Assembly: GCA_964058805.1 (NCBI GenBank)
Contig: CAXKVV010000167.1
Coordinates: 27,524-91,523 of the forward strand
Origin: Schoenoplectus triqueter
Lineage: Eukaryota; Streptophyta; Magnoliopsida; Poales; Cyperaceae
Length of the DNA: 64,000 nucleotides
Direction of reading: 5' to 3'
Shown: positions 12,460-24,030 of the stretch, one piece after another
How positions within the stretch are numbered: position 1 is the first letter of the stretch
How the letters are laid out: the number at the start of each line of letters is the position of its first letter
Program-made: the position numbers and the translations under genes
The notes under the pieces: generated by a model
Seen by the model: only the letters and a program-made list of their open reading frames with translations
Told to the model about the DNA's origin: nothing
Database searches by the model: none

Positions 12460-12880
12460 CAGGGTGTCAATTATTAATCTGATCCGACGGATTAATCCGA
12501 TTCGATCTGTTCTGATATAATCTGAAAATAAATAGATTGGGTATGAATTTAATTTTTTTGACCCGAATCGGATCGGGTCAAGTTCAGATTAACCTGACCC
12601 GACCCGATTAATTATATTTTTTAAAGTAATTTTGTGATTTAGTACTAATTAAAGCTTAAATATACACTACTTATATACTAATTAAGATTAATTATAAATT
12701 AATTAATATTTTATTACTTAAAATTATATAAAAAAATTAATAAATATTTATTTATTTTACATGGGTCGGGTATGGATCAAGATTTTTTTATCCGAATTTA
12801 AACTAATCAGGTTCGGGTTGATAAAAAAAAATAATATGACTTGACTCGAACCCGACCCGACCCGACCTATTGACACCCTC
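12460..12880. mobile_element. Non-autonomous hAT-type element, copy 1
   Basis: Left end CAGGGTGTCAATTATTAATC and right end GACCTATTGACACCCTC are inverted. Internally it carries CCGATCCGAC/GACCCGACCCG words near both ends and a conserved AT-rich centre containing GATTTAGTACTAATTAAAGC. It belongs to the same family as 31393-31854, 58029-58447 and 60211-60694. Unlike those, no 8-bp target duplication is evident, so the exact edges are uncertain. Confidence 0.65.
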
Positions 12881-15615
12881 ATTACACCCTCATAACTATC
12901 CGACACTTTCATAATTCTATTTTAAATATATAAATCATAAAATATCTAAATTAATAGAAATATTTGTATCTAATTACAGACACATCGTATTTGCTTCACA
13001 ATTGATTTTCGATGATTTTTTCTTTTTCTTTTTCGACTGATGACGAATGATGATTTATTTCTTTCTTTAATTATCTGTATCATTGTATCCCAGATTCACA
13101 AATTGATTTTCTCTGATCTCTCGGCACCCTCAAATTTAAATTCTAATTCCATCCGTATTTGCATATACTTTTATAAGGTTTCTTTATGAATTTCACTCAC
13201 AATTACCTACATACAAACCTCACGATTGATTTTGCTTTTTAAAGATCCCTTTTGTCAAAGGTGATACAAGTAACATAGGGCACTATATAGAGACATTCAA
13301 ATAATTTTCTTTATTTATTTTATCCTTCAGCCTATTAAATTTCAAAAGCTCACATGCACTTTTTCCCTCTTTTGAGCATGTTTACAATCATAAATTGGAT
13401 AGATTATAGTATCCAACATAATCAAAGTAAATTTGAACTTTAAAACTATGAATCTGTGGATCAAACTCTAGGAGAGTGTTTTCTCTCATATTTGTTTGTT
13501 TCGATGAAGAGGTTGTCACCAATACAACCGCCTCACGGGTCCACCATATCTTTCTTGTATTTTTTTTTTATTTTATCCACAAACTCATTTTAGTTGTTAC
13601 TTTAAGCTTATTCATTTTTGAGTTATTTATTTTGATCTTTAATTTTTTTATTTTTTATTATTGAATTCAATGATCATCTGTCATTTTTCATTTTTAATTT
13701 CACTTTTTACAATATTAAAAGTATTCCTTCTAAAAGTTACATGCTCTTAGATGCACAATAGCACTTGCAATACACTGCAGATTTTTTTTTGTTTGTTTGT
13801 TTATTGCCATAGCAATGTTATTCAATACAATCAGAATGAGCAACACAGAAGAACTACTTAGAGCTAGCGGAGTGAAAGCAATCAAGTGCAATTAAATTCC
13901 GTTGCACGAGGAATTTTTGTATTTTCTTTTGATTTTTTTGTTCTAATAGTTATTTTATTTAGGATTAGGAGAGTTTTAATAAATTTGTAATTATTTATTA
14001 AAGACAAAATTAATCTATGGCTTGAAATGTAGATTAAGAAAAAACTATAAATCTATTATCTAATGCTCATTTTGTATGTCGTAACTATTGAATGCCACAT
14101 TAATTCAAAGTTTCAAACTTTCAAAAGAAACATGTACTCAAATGAAAAAGACATCCATTGCTTACTACATTCTACAACAAAAATGTCCGTCCACATGCTT
14201 TCGTTCAGCAAAATTCGTTTCATTCCACTTTTGGACCTTTGTTATGAATCAACGCAAAAGAGGGGGGAAAATCACTTTTGGACTAAAGACTCTTAAGTCA
14301 ACTCACTTTTGAGGTCAAGGATCAGTGGATCATTACCACAGCAGACTGATGTCATGTCTCGTGCGAAATCACTATAATTGTTTTGAAAAAAAAAAATCTC
14401 AAACAAGACTAGATTGCCTCTTATTGTCACCCAAAGCTATGATCTAATGATGATGATGATGACACTCCTAATTATAAAATTTATAAAAGTAAATTTACTT
14501 CTAGAACAATTTTTGTATTTCTTAAAATTATTTAACTATTATTTTATGTAATTAGAAAATCACCTGGTCATGAATCGTCCATTTTGTTTTGGCATTCCGT
14601 TGCCTTCTTTTTGTCACCTTAAGAAAAAAAGAGTTCCATCATTTTGCATTTTTGCTTGACCTTTTTCTTCTTGTTTGGCAATTGGGTCCTCATTTTGTAG
14701 AATTATGTTTGTAGGAACTTGAGGATGAGCTGGCTGCTCATGACCCCATCCATTTATGTTTGTAGGAACAATAAATTCTGTTGAGGTCCCAGCGTGCGGC
14801 CACTCTAATTATATGCCAACATCACATGCTAAATGCTAAGTGAATTTCACTATATTTATTCACTTTTCAAACTTGACATATTGAAAATTATAAGTATATA
14901 TTATTGTCATGATTAAAACAACTTTTCAAAATAAAAATAAAGTCAAATCACTTATGATAATAATTTAGTAGCCCTTAGAGAATAATCGACAAAGTTTTGA
15001 TAGTTGCGCAGCTAATAATAGCAGTGTTTCTGAAACATAGTAATCCGGTGAGTGTTTTAAATTTGTGTCTACCGTAACTGAGTACGGCACAAAATGGCAC
15101 GATTCGAGTGCAGCGCGACACGGTTGTCGGGCATGATATGGTACGGCATAGTTCTGAATTCGTGCTTTAATCGTACTGTGTCTGATTTTTAAAAAAATCA
15201 GTACAGTACGGCACACAATAGTATAAAAATTAGACACGACACAACATGAAATGAAAATACCACACGAGACAACACAAACTTAGCATTTTATAAATTTGAC
15301 TTCAATTCAAGGACATATTCCAAAATTTTAGCATCCATGTGATATTTTTATCATCCTGGTGTCTATAGTAGCTTTTGAATCATATTTTAGCGCAACTAAT
15401 ATGGTTCTAACCGTTAAAAGATGAGATTGGATGAGAAAATATTTCAGGCTCTGATTTTATTGAAAAATTAGGACAATGTAGAAAGTAGGCTTCAAAATAA
15501 GTCGTGAATGTACTCAATTGATTGAGAAGAAGTTACCACTGCATCAAATTCTGACTCAAGTGAAAGGATGTCAGAGATGAAAAAGATTGTAGAATATATA
15601 TAATATTATTTATAT
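12881..15615. other. Intergenic AT-rich stretch
   Basis: No gene recognised. Low-complexity T-rich DNA around 13550-13730; a GAT run near 14448. At 15070-15260 GTACGGCAC/CACGACAC words recur on both strands, giving an open minus-strand frame that looks like repeat composition, not a gene. Confidence 0.4.
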
Positions 15616-16004
15616 AGTGAGGATATGGTGCTTCGTGAAATATAAAAATTTTCTTTGCTTCGCCTCCGTTTGTCTATTTGGATAGTCCAAATGGTATATC
15701 AAACTGTTGAACATGATCTTCATATTGAAATAGCTTTGAAGATTAAATTTTATATTATTTAAATTTTTTGGTATTTTTAGATGGGTACAAAATTTATCGA
15801 TCTAATGATTTCTACACCATCTAATAATAGTGATTTTTTATTCATCTAAAAAATAGAAAAAATAGAAAAAAAAAATATAAATTTTGATCTTCAAAGTGTG
15901 TTTTAATAAGAAGATTGTGTTTAGTTGTTTGGATCGGACATTAAGACTTTTAAATTTGAAATATGAGAGATATTGTACTTTTTGAAGAACCGTAGTCACG
16001 ATCT
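15616..16004. mobile_element. Foldback MITE, GGTGCTTCG family, diverged copy
   Basis: Left arm begins AGTGAGGATATGGTGCTTCG and the right arm ends in the inverted, decayed form GAACCGTAGTCACGATCT. The interior arms (AACATGATCTTCATATTG and its inverse) pair. Both sides abut TATATA. Same family as 51223-51628 and 57195-57599 but much more diverged. It opens a chain of four foldback units. Confidence 0.65.
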
Positions 16005-16011
16005 ATATATA

Positions 16012-16060
<49 letters not shown>
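16005..16060. repeat. (TA)n microsatellite
   Basis: A TA tract of roughly 50 bp separating two foldback elements. Confidence 0.9.
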
Positions 16061-16061
<1 letters not shown>

Positions 16062-16448
16062 GTGAGCTTAAGCTCACGTAGGCCTTCCGTGAGCTTAACT
16101 CAAAAAATATATTAAATCATCTCGAAATTTTAATTTATCATTCTCATTAAATTTCTTATATAAAAATTTTGTGGGATGCAAAAATTTGGAGTGTTTTGAG
16201 CTTTTTAATTCACCGTTTTTAATTTTTTAAAATGATGTTCAAGTATTGAATATATTATTATTATTTTTAGATCTGATTTTCAAAAATTAAAAATCATAAC
16301 TTAAAAAGCTCAAAACGCTCCAAATTTTTGCATCCCATGAGATTTTAATATAAAAAATTTAATGAGAATGATAAATTAAAATTTCAAAATGATTTGATAT
16401 ATTTTTTGAGTTAAACTCACGAAAGGCCTCCGTGAGCTTAAGCTCACG
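16061..16448. mobile_element. Foldback MITE, CGTGAGCTTAAGCTCACG family
   Basis: 388 bp and almost wholly palindromic. Both ends carry the dyad CGTGAGCTTAAGCTCACG followed by a (G)GCCTTCCGTGAGCTTAACTC-like arm. The arms meet in an AT-rich loop near 16250. It is bounded by (TA)n on both sides. Copies of the family lie at 36718-37130 and 56789-57170. There is no coding capacity. Confidence 0.85.
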
Positions 16449-16476
16449 ATATATCTACTATATATATATATAAAGA

Positions 16477-16800
16477 GGGGTGAGAGAGATATTTTGACTA
16501 TGGTGTTATACCGTAACACTGATGTGTCATATACTAAGGATCGTTTATTTATTTTTAAAGTTCAAATAGTCGATCCGACCGTTCAAAATAATTTTCATAT
16601 GAAAAATCTAGTTATAGAATAAATTTATATTTTTAAATAGTTACAAAATAAATTGATCCAATTATTATGGGTCATTCAAAAGGACTAATTTTCTAATTGT
16701 CTAAATTTTGTTTAATAAATATAAAATATGATCTACAACAAGATTTTCATATGAAAATCATTTTGAACGGTCAGCTCAACTCAATCTCTCTCTTTCTCTC
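16477..16800. mobile_element. Foldback MITE, partial
   Basis: GACCGTTCAAAATAATTTTC near 16578 pairs with GAAAATCATTTTGAACGGTC near 16754, with an AT-rich middle. The outer part of the right arm is missing where a (CT)n tract begins near 16785. TA and GA tracts flank the element. Confidence 0.55.
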
Positions 16801-16827
16801 TCTCTCCCCCCTCTCTCTCTATATATA

Positions 16828-17195
16828 TAGTTGTGAAGTACAAATTATTTTGTACTTTATATCGAATCTCTTATTTTTAAATTCAAAACACTAATCCAAT
16901 CATTTAATATATTTTTCATATTAAAATATGCTCGGAGATCAAATTTATATTTATTAAAAACTTTTTCTAATTTTTGAGGAGATGAAAATCGTTATTATTG
17001 GAAATTATAAACTCAATGAATTTTCTACCTCTAAAAAAATATAAAAAATATAAAATTTGATCTCCAAGCATATTTTAATATGGAGATCACTTTGAATGGT
17101 TGGATTATTCTTTTGAATTCGAAAATAAAATATATGGTATGACTTACAAAAATATTTTGTACTTCGTGACTCATCGCAGCATTCTATGCACGAAC
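16828..17195. mobile_element. Foldback MITE, GTGAAGTACAAA family
   Basis: Left arm GTGAAGTACAAATTATTTTGT pairs with the right arm ...AATATTTTGTACTTCGTGAC near 17155-17168, and the inner arms GGAGATCAAATTTATA / ATAAAATTTGATCTCC pair as well. A truncated relative lies at 41398-41620. The 63-codon frame at 17100-17291 runs out of the right arm and is not a gene. Confidence 0.6.
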
Positions 17196-18145
17196 GCTTT
17201 ATTTTTAGCTTATACTCTTTATTGTTTCGTTATTCAATTTGAATATTTTAGAATTAATTTTGTATTTTTATTGTTCACTCAAATGCTTTAGTTAAGTTAT
17301 GTTATATTTTTTTTTTAGGTATAAAGATAAATGGGAGTCTTAAGTTGTTAAATTTTAAACGTTTGCAAAAGATTAATTAAGTATATTATTTCTACTTTTG
17401 AGACAAACATGAAAATCTAAATCGTTCAACTTTAAATGTTAATTTTTCGCAATTGTGAAGGGATCAAATTATTATGATCATTGGTGTCACATTAGCGCTT
17501 ATAAAATTAAAAACTAAATAACTAATTGAAGAAGTATGTCGTAAATATCATCTTATTTATGTATACAAAAAAATATATCATTTCAATATTATTTATATAT
17601 GTATCAGACAGTAATAAAATTAACGGACAAAGTTTTACAATTTGACCTCCTTGATGACTTTTGAAATGAAAGTAAAATCTTATGTTTTTTTATATACATT
17701 TACTTGATGAATTTTGAAATGAAATTAAAATCTTATGTTTTCTTATATACATATAATTGAGATGATGTATAATATATTTAATAGTTTACATATATAAATT
17801 TATTTATGAATAACTAAATAGGAACAACAACATCAATTACCATGGTCATTAGGTCCCTCCTTTTAGGAATCAAGGTGTGGTTATTTACCGGAGATTCTTT
17901 ATTACTTCTTGAGCGATATATATAGTTTGGTCTCATGACTGAGGTAAAATTCTATATTTGATCCTCAGACTAGCTGATACTACTCGATCGGGCCACTAGT
18001 CAGGAAGATCTATTAGAAATTAGGATAAATATATCGATCCCCACCCCCACCGTCCCCATTCGTTGTCCCCATTCTAAATTTCCCCTTTTTCGGAATGTAT
18101 TGACTTAATAAGACTTTCCGTTTTTATATATATTTACGTGGTTAA
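17196..18145. other. Intergenic AT-rich stretch
   Basis: No gene recognised. Two near-identical segments with GAAATGAAA(A/T)TAAAATCTTATG lie near 17664 and 17715. A C-rich word cluster (CCCCACCCCCACCGTCCCCATT) starts near 18038 and has G-rich counterparts near 18820-18855, which may mark the ends of a decayed repeat that encloses the tandem units below. Confidence 0.35.
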
Positions 18146-18770
18146 TGATTAATATAAACAGAATATGCGGTTAGAAATTATCAGTAGGACTAAGATGTTG
18201 ACAGTTATAGTTTTATTACAACACATATAAATAAAGTGCACTGCTTTAAGAATAAATATAAATTACCATTACAAAATATGTAAATAACATAAGATGTATA
18301 TATAAATAGTGTGGAAAAAAGTTGAAGAGGCGCGTTAGTCAAGAGATGTTGACAGTTATAGTTTTATTACAACACATATAAATAAAGTGCACTGCTTTAA
18401 GAATAAATATAAATTACCATTACAAAACATGTAAATAACATAAGATGTATATATAAATAGTGTCGGGAAAAAGTTGAAGAGTCGCGTTAGTCAAGAGACT
18501 TTTTATCGCCGAGTCGCTGACCCAGTACAGACCAATGCAGAGGGTTGTTATAGTTTTAATCATTAATATAAACAGAATATGCGGTTAGAAATGATCAGTA
18601 GGACTAAGATGTTGACAGTTATAGTTTTATTACAACACATATAAATAAAATGCACTGCTTTAAAAATAAATATAAATTACCATTATAAAATATGTAAATA
18701 ACATACGATGTATATATAAATAGTGTCGTAAAAAAGTTGAAGAGGCGCGTTAGTCCAGAGACTTTTTATC
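18146..18770 (+). repeat. Three-unit tandem duplication, about 200 bp each
   Basis: Units at about 18146-18345, 18346-18510 (lacking the first part) and 18561-18770 share ATGTTGACAGTTATAGTTTT, a middle ending ATAAATAGTGT, and GAAGAGGCGCGTTAGTC. The copies are highly similar, so the event is fairly recent. No coding signal. Confidence 0.75.
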
Positions 18771-19359
18771 GCTAACTGCTGAATTCGCTGGATAAATGTA
18801 GAATATATGCGGTCAAACGTCTGGGGATATTTTATGGGGATAAATACTTGGGGATCATTATCAGCCTCCATCTAGAAATTAATTAGGTTGTTTTTTTTGT
18901 TTCTGTTATGTACCATGAAGAGGTTTACAACCGGTGAGTTCTGAACTTTATCAAAACTACCGTTGTTCTTCAAGTTTTGCTTCGAAAAAGTAATTATAAA
19001 TTAAAGAGATAATTTTTTGTTCCTCAAGCCTCTATCTTGTGGATCATCCTCATGCAGACATGCTAAGTACATGTTAACTAAGTCCGACATTTCATATATA
19101 TAGTTTTTTCATTATAGTATGTTCTCTATTTCTTCAATTAGATCTGGTGTATGGTATTTTCTTTTTAAATTCTCTTTTTTTTTGAAACTTATGATGTTGA
19201 AATATGTGTTTTAGATATTATAACATGTGATGTTGAACATATGGTTAGAATGTTGTGTTGTTGAATATATTATTAGACTGACAAAGTTGTGTAAAGATAT
19301 ATTATAAAGTTTACTTGATGCTTTCTTAGAAAATATTATTTTTATGATTTTTAATTCTA
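18771..19359. other. Intergenic AT-rich stretch
   Basis: Nothing recognised. A short minus-strand frame at 18683-18871 overlaps the last tandem unit and is probably chance. Confidence 0.35.
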
Positions 19360-19985
19360 TTTTATTCTCTATTTTACAAAATCACATAATTCAGATAGGT
19401 AAATAATTATAAACAAGAAATCTAAATACGTGTAAAAGATATTTAAATATTCAGAACACACATCTAAATGCCTAACTAAGTAAATCACGTAATTATAAAT
19501 AAAGAACTAAATACCTAGAATACATATCTAAACACTATAAAAGATAATTAATATCTATAATACATATCTAAATACCTAAATAATTAAATCATAAATAAAA
19601 AATCTAAATATCTAGAGAAGGTAATTAAATATTCAGAACATATCTAAATATTTAAATAAGTAAATCACATAATCCTAAACAAAACAAATCTAAATATCTA
19701 TAAAAGATAATTAAATACTCATGATATATATCTAATTACCTAAATAAGTAAATCACTTATGAGTAAAATATAAATGTAAATACCTAGAACATATAATTAG
19801 TTAGATAATTAGATAATATATTTAAATACATAGAATAGATAGTTAAATATGCATCATATATATCTCAGTACCTAATACAACTAAATCATATAATCCTGAA
19901 ATAGAAATCTAAATATCCAGAATATTTATTTAAATACCTAGAATAGATATATAAATACCTAAATGATGTAATTACCTACAATAGT
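19360..19985. repeat. Degenerate AT-rich short-unit array
   Basis: AATCTAAATACCTA, AAGTAAATCACATAAT and AGAACATATCTAAATA words alternate about ten times with units of roughly 50-70 bp. Units are diverged; no higher-order period was determined. Confidence 0.6.
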
Positions 19986-22117
19986 TTGGGTTTGCAGAAG
20001 AATAAGCACGTGTGTGCGTGCTTCAGCGATATTTTCCCAAAATTGAAAGTCCATTGCGAGGGATTTCTTGAGGATTTACGTTAGGCGCCATTAGTCGCGT
20101 TCTAAATTAAATAAGTAGAAATATGAAGCTCAAAATGTTTTCAAGTGAATAAAAGTTTTATATTAAGTAAAATTTAAACATATATATTTTTAAATATCAA
20201 AGATGTGTATAATAATAAGTAATATAATGAAGCACATGATAATTTATAAATAATAATTTAAAAATTATGGATAATTTTATGAGTTAAATTTTATTTTAGA
20301 CATATTCCACTTATATTAAATATGAGGAGAAAATTATATATGAGTATTGGATAAAAGTAATGTGAGTTTTAAACAAAATCAATAGTAGAAAGTATTGATG
20401 ATGTGATATAATTAAATAGTTTAATCCCTTTTATACGTATATGTATTATGAATTAGCAACCATTCCGGTTATATGAGGTAATAAAATTTTAATTTGTAAA
20501 GTTTAACGTTATCACATCCATCATGATTCATGTACTCAACAACGTAGTAGGTCTTAAAAATATTACAAACTACAATAACTCTGAAAATAAATGTCTTACA
20601 CAATCTGATATGTTTTCATTTCTGTATAAGTAGCAAATATCTCTCTCACCCACAATCTCAGGTATCATATATTACATAATTATGTTGCTTCTATCGCATA
20701 TTGAACTAATTAGATTGGTGCCAAAAATAATATTAGGACTAATAATCGGTTTAATTTTGATTTAATTAGAAACTCATCGAGCTAATCGGATTCTTCGGCG
20801 ATGTTGAATATAAATAATATGATGGATATGATTTTTTGGAGATAGAGGGAAGAAATGCACTAAGTAAACTCTTAATAATATCTCTACTACATTACAACAG
20901 ATATAACTTTTTATATAGAGCTAAAATATCAAAAAATATTAAAATTCGAAATAAATGACAAAATAGAAAACGAGACAGCTCAATCAAATCTGACATTTGT
21001 TCACTAAAATAGTCATAAATTTCTCTAAAAAAACTCCAAATGATTTGCAACTTAGACCAATAAAAATTAGACTTTAAGAGTTAATTTCATAATTCATTCA
21101 CTAAAAATTAAGTTCGAATGACCTTTTAAATTTACTTATTAATTAGCCTTAAAATTTATTGACTACACAAAACACTAATTAAGTTTATATTTTTAACTGG
21201 TGATAGCAGCCTCAATTTTCCCCTTCAATCGAACACTATCCATCTCGTCAGTCTGAAAAAATAACAAGTCCTTATCAATGTAAAATTATAAGAAAATAAT
21301 ATCGCAAACAAACAAAAATAAAACAGTGAAAATTCAATTTGCTACCCGTATAAAAATTATTGCCTAATTTTTACTTATTATATTCCATAACCGCAATAAT
21401 GAATCCTAATCATGATTTATATATTTTATTAGATTGCGCCATCTGGAGGACAGATGAAAATAATTTAAATCCTTAATTTCAACCAACTCCTGTATATTCC
21501 TATTAAACAATTGACAAGAGGTCGAATCTACATCCACAGGCCTTTAAGTAATTAAAAAAATATCTGCAAATCTGAAAATAATAGACATGAAATGTGGATC
21601 TCAGTTACTCGTTGTAATAGTATAATCAGAAACTTAATTTTGTACTGTGCAACTAACTGCTTGTCCGAGATAAGTCGTTTTCATTTTCAATCAGCACGTG
21701 AAATTTGTGCTTGGAAATGAAAACGGTACCAAATTTGGCGCATAAAATATAACAAACAACTTTTAATTAGGTGTGATATTCTAACTTCCAAGTGGCTGTA
21801 ATAATTTATTGTCACGTGTCCCCTTCAGAAATTTTAGTCTTAATTTCCCACGTTTCCATGTGCCCTTTCAGACTTGAACATTTCGTCAGGTTTTATAAAT
21901 AATTTTACCCATGTGATTCTTTCAATTAATTATTACACGTGCAACATATATGCATAAGAGGACCAATCTACTTACCATGGTGCATATTTTATTTGTGCAA
22001 AAAGTTTTTGTGATTGTTCACTTCAAAAACATATTAAAAAAATAATAATAATAAATAAATAAAACAAAAGAAAGAAGTGAGAGGCAGTTAAACAGGGAGA
22101 AGCCTTTTCTACATATG
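19986..22117. other. Intergenic, downstream of the bHLH gene
   Basis: No gene recognised. The last few hundred bases probably include the bHLH 3' untranslated region and polyadenylation site, which I could not place. Confidence 0.4.
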
Positions 22118-23724
22118 TCAATGAAAGAGATGGTCATTACATAGGAATTTAGTATCCGCAACCTCTTTAGTCTTAACCAACACAAAATACATTCAATTCA
22201 TTTTATTTCACTTTTTAGATGGTAAAGAGTAAAGAGTAAAGACCCAAGTCAACTTAATTACTTTTCAAGGTCAAGAGTTCTAGCTCACCATGAATATATG
22301 CTGATGTCATGCTTATCTTAATTTAGTGGAGAGTATTAACTTACTTAGAAATAATGAAAAAAGAGAGAGAGAGAGAGAGAGAAGAATATATATAAAAGTG
22401 GTTATATATACCTCAACAAATAGAGTATGTAGAAGGCTGCCTGACATGGCTGTAATACTAGCGGTGATAATTTTAAGGTGAAGTGATTCAAAGACTTGAC
22501 ATAGCTTGGCCATGGTGCCTGCTTTCTTGTTGCATGTCAGGCTAACGGTTAATATGTTGTTGCCAATTGGTGATACTTTCAGCTGTGAAATTGAAGTCAA
22601 GATTTGTGCATGTGAAAATAAATTACTAAACAAATTAATGCTCGAGTTAGAACGTAATGAAAGTTTAGACCCTCGAATAGTCCAAAATATATAATATATA
22701 GATACAAATTTCAAATTTACTTATGACTTTCATGCAAAAATATTTTAAACTGATTGTACTGTACTAGATTTTGGTTGAAGAATTATTCACACTTTTGCTA
22801 TAAAAATTAGATTTGATCCAATTAGAGAGTTTTAATTATAGTTGTCTTATCTAACAGTTAATATGCACTAGATATGTTTATTTTTGGAAGTGACTATATA
22901 TGTTATATGTACCTCGACGAGTTCAATGGTGGAAGATGATGATGTCGACATTGCCTTCTTCTTCATCGGAGGCGAGAATCTCATCAAATGGTCAATATCA
23001 CTACTTTCATCGCTCACACTACGCTTTGTTTCATTCATCAATCCGAGCTCTCGTATCTCTGCATCCAGCTTCTTCTCCTCTTCTTGCAGCACTTGGATGT
23101 AATTGATCGCGTCTTTTATTATCGACGCCTTATCCATCTTCAATCAATATACACAATTTGTTTAGACCTTTTTTTTGCTTTAAGGATCAAATTTTGAGCT
23201 TTCAATTTTGCCATCATCATCTTGAAATTAATTAATTATTGATTAACTCACCTTTGTGATATTAGGCACGACGCTTCGGAGCATGTATAGTTTCTCGTTG
23301 AGCTTCTTTCGCCGATTTCTCTCCATCATTATTGCTTTGTTTGGGGTTGTCGATTTAGAAGTTGAATTAGGAGAAGGAATACATTCAGCCACTGATGTGG
23401 TGCCCTCCGGCGAGCTAGACTCGTAGTAGCACGACAATGTGTCCTCTAATCCATACATACTGCACAATTAGATAATTAATTATCAAATTTTATAACAATT
23501 CATTTACAGTAGTACAATTAACAATTGGAAAATCATTAATTAGACTTTGTGAATGCTTCTTTATGCTCTTTGAATGACCCAATAGGGGAAATTCATGAAG
23601 GCATGAGAAATTAATTATCTTAATGAATGATTAATTCCTTAATTAATTACCTGCCAAACTCTTCATTTTCGAAGAACATCTTGGTTTCCCAGTATGAGAA
23701 GTACTCTGTTTCAATGTCTTCCAT
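22118..23724 (-). CDS. bHLH transcription factor with C-terminal ACT-like region
   Basis: Five exons on the minus strand: 23724-23651, 23459-23252, 23137-22913, 22582-22412 and, tentatively, 22162-22118. All introns follow GT-AG, and the joins keep frame (AG/T across intron 1, whole codons at the others), giving about 240 residues. The start [15 protein letters not shown] is typical of a plant bHLH subgroup near Arabidopsis bHLH27/bHLH35. The basic region lies around residues 66-77 ([12 protein letters not shown]), and helix-loop-helix around residues 78-112 ([17 protein letters not shown] is split by intron 2). E71 and R75, the usual E-box contacts, are present. The residue that is His in many bHLH proteins is Ala67. 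A Ser/acidic linker follows, then an ACT-like region ([33 protein letters not shown]) ending LFVE. The short last exon, ending ...DHLFH, is weak: if intron 4 is retained, translation runs on to a stop near 22313. Expected role: nuclear, dimeric DNA-binding regulator. Orthology is not established. Confidence 0.88.
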
Positions 23725-24030
23725 TTTCTTTTCTTTTTTCTCTCTCTCTAAAGCACACTCTCTCACTCACAACTACTTTCTCTATCCTTTTCAAACAATT
23801 CTATCTGTTTCTCTGCGTTAGCTTCGTCCAGAGAAACACGGCTCTGTTATATAGTAGGAGAACTGAGAAGAAAGTCAAGAACTACGATACCAGGTGTAGC
23901 ATTTAATGCAATACACCGATAAAACGAGTGTCCCCATCCCGTGTGGAAAGAATGGGTCCACGTATCCGCGTCGAGACAAGATGTAAGGGGCCTCCTCCCT
24001 GTTGTTTCTATTTTCACACGTGAAGCTTAT
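23725..24030 (-). promoter_or_regulatory. Promoter and 5' leader of the bHLH gene
   Basis: Reading minus, CTATATAA lies at 23855-23848, about 125 bp before the ATG, followed by a short stretch and an AGAGAGAGAAAAAAGAAAAG leader just before the start. A G-box CACGTG lies at 24017-24022 and a CCACGTA word near 23957. G-boxes are bound by bZIP and bHLH proteins and often occur in ABA/light/stress-responsive promoters; regulation here is inference. Confidence 0.55.
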
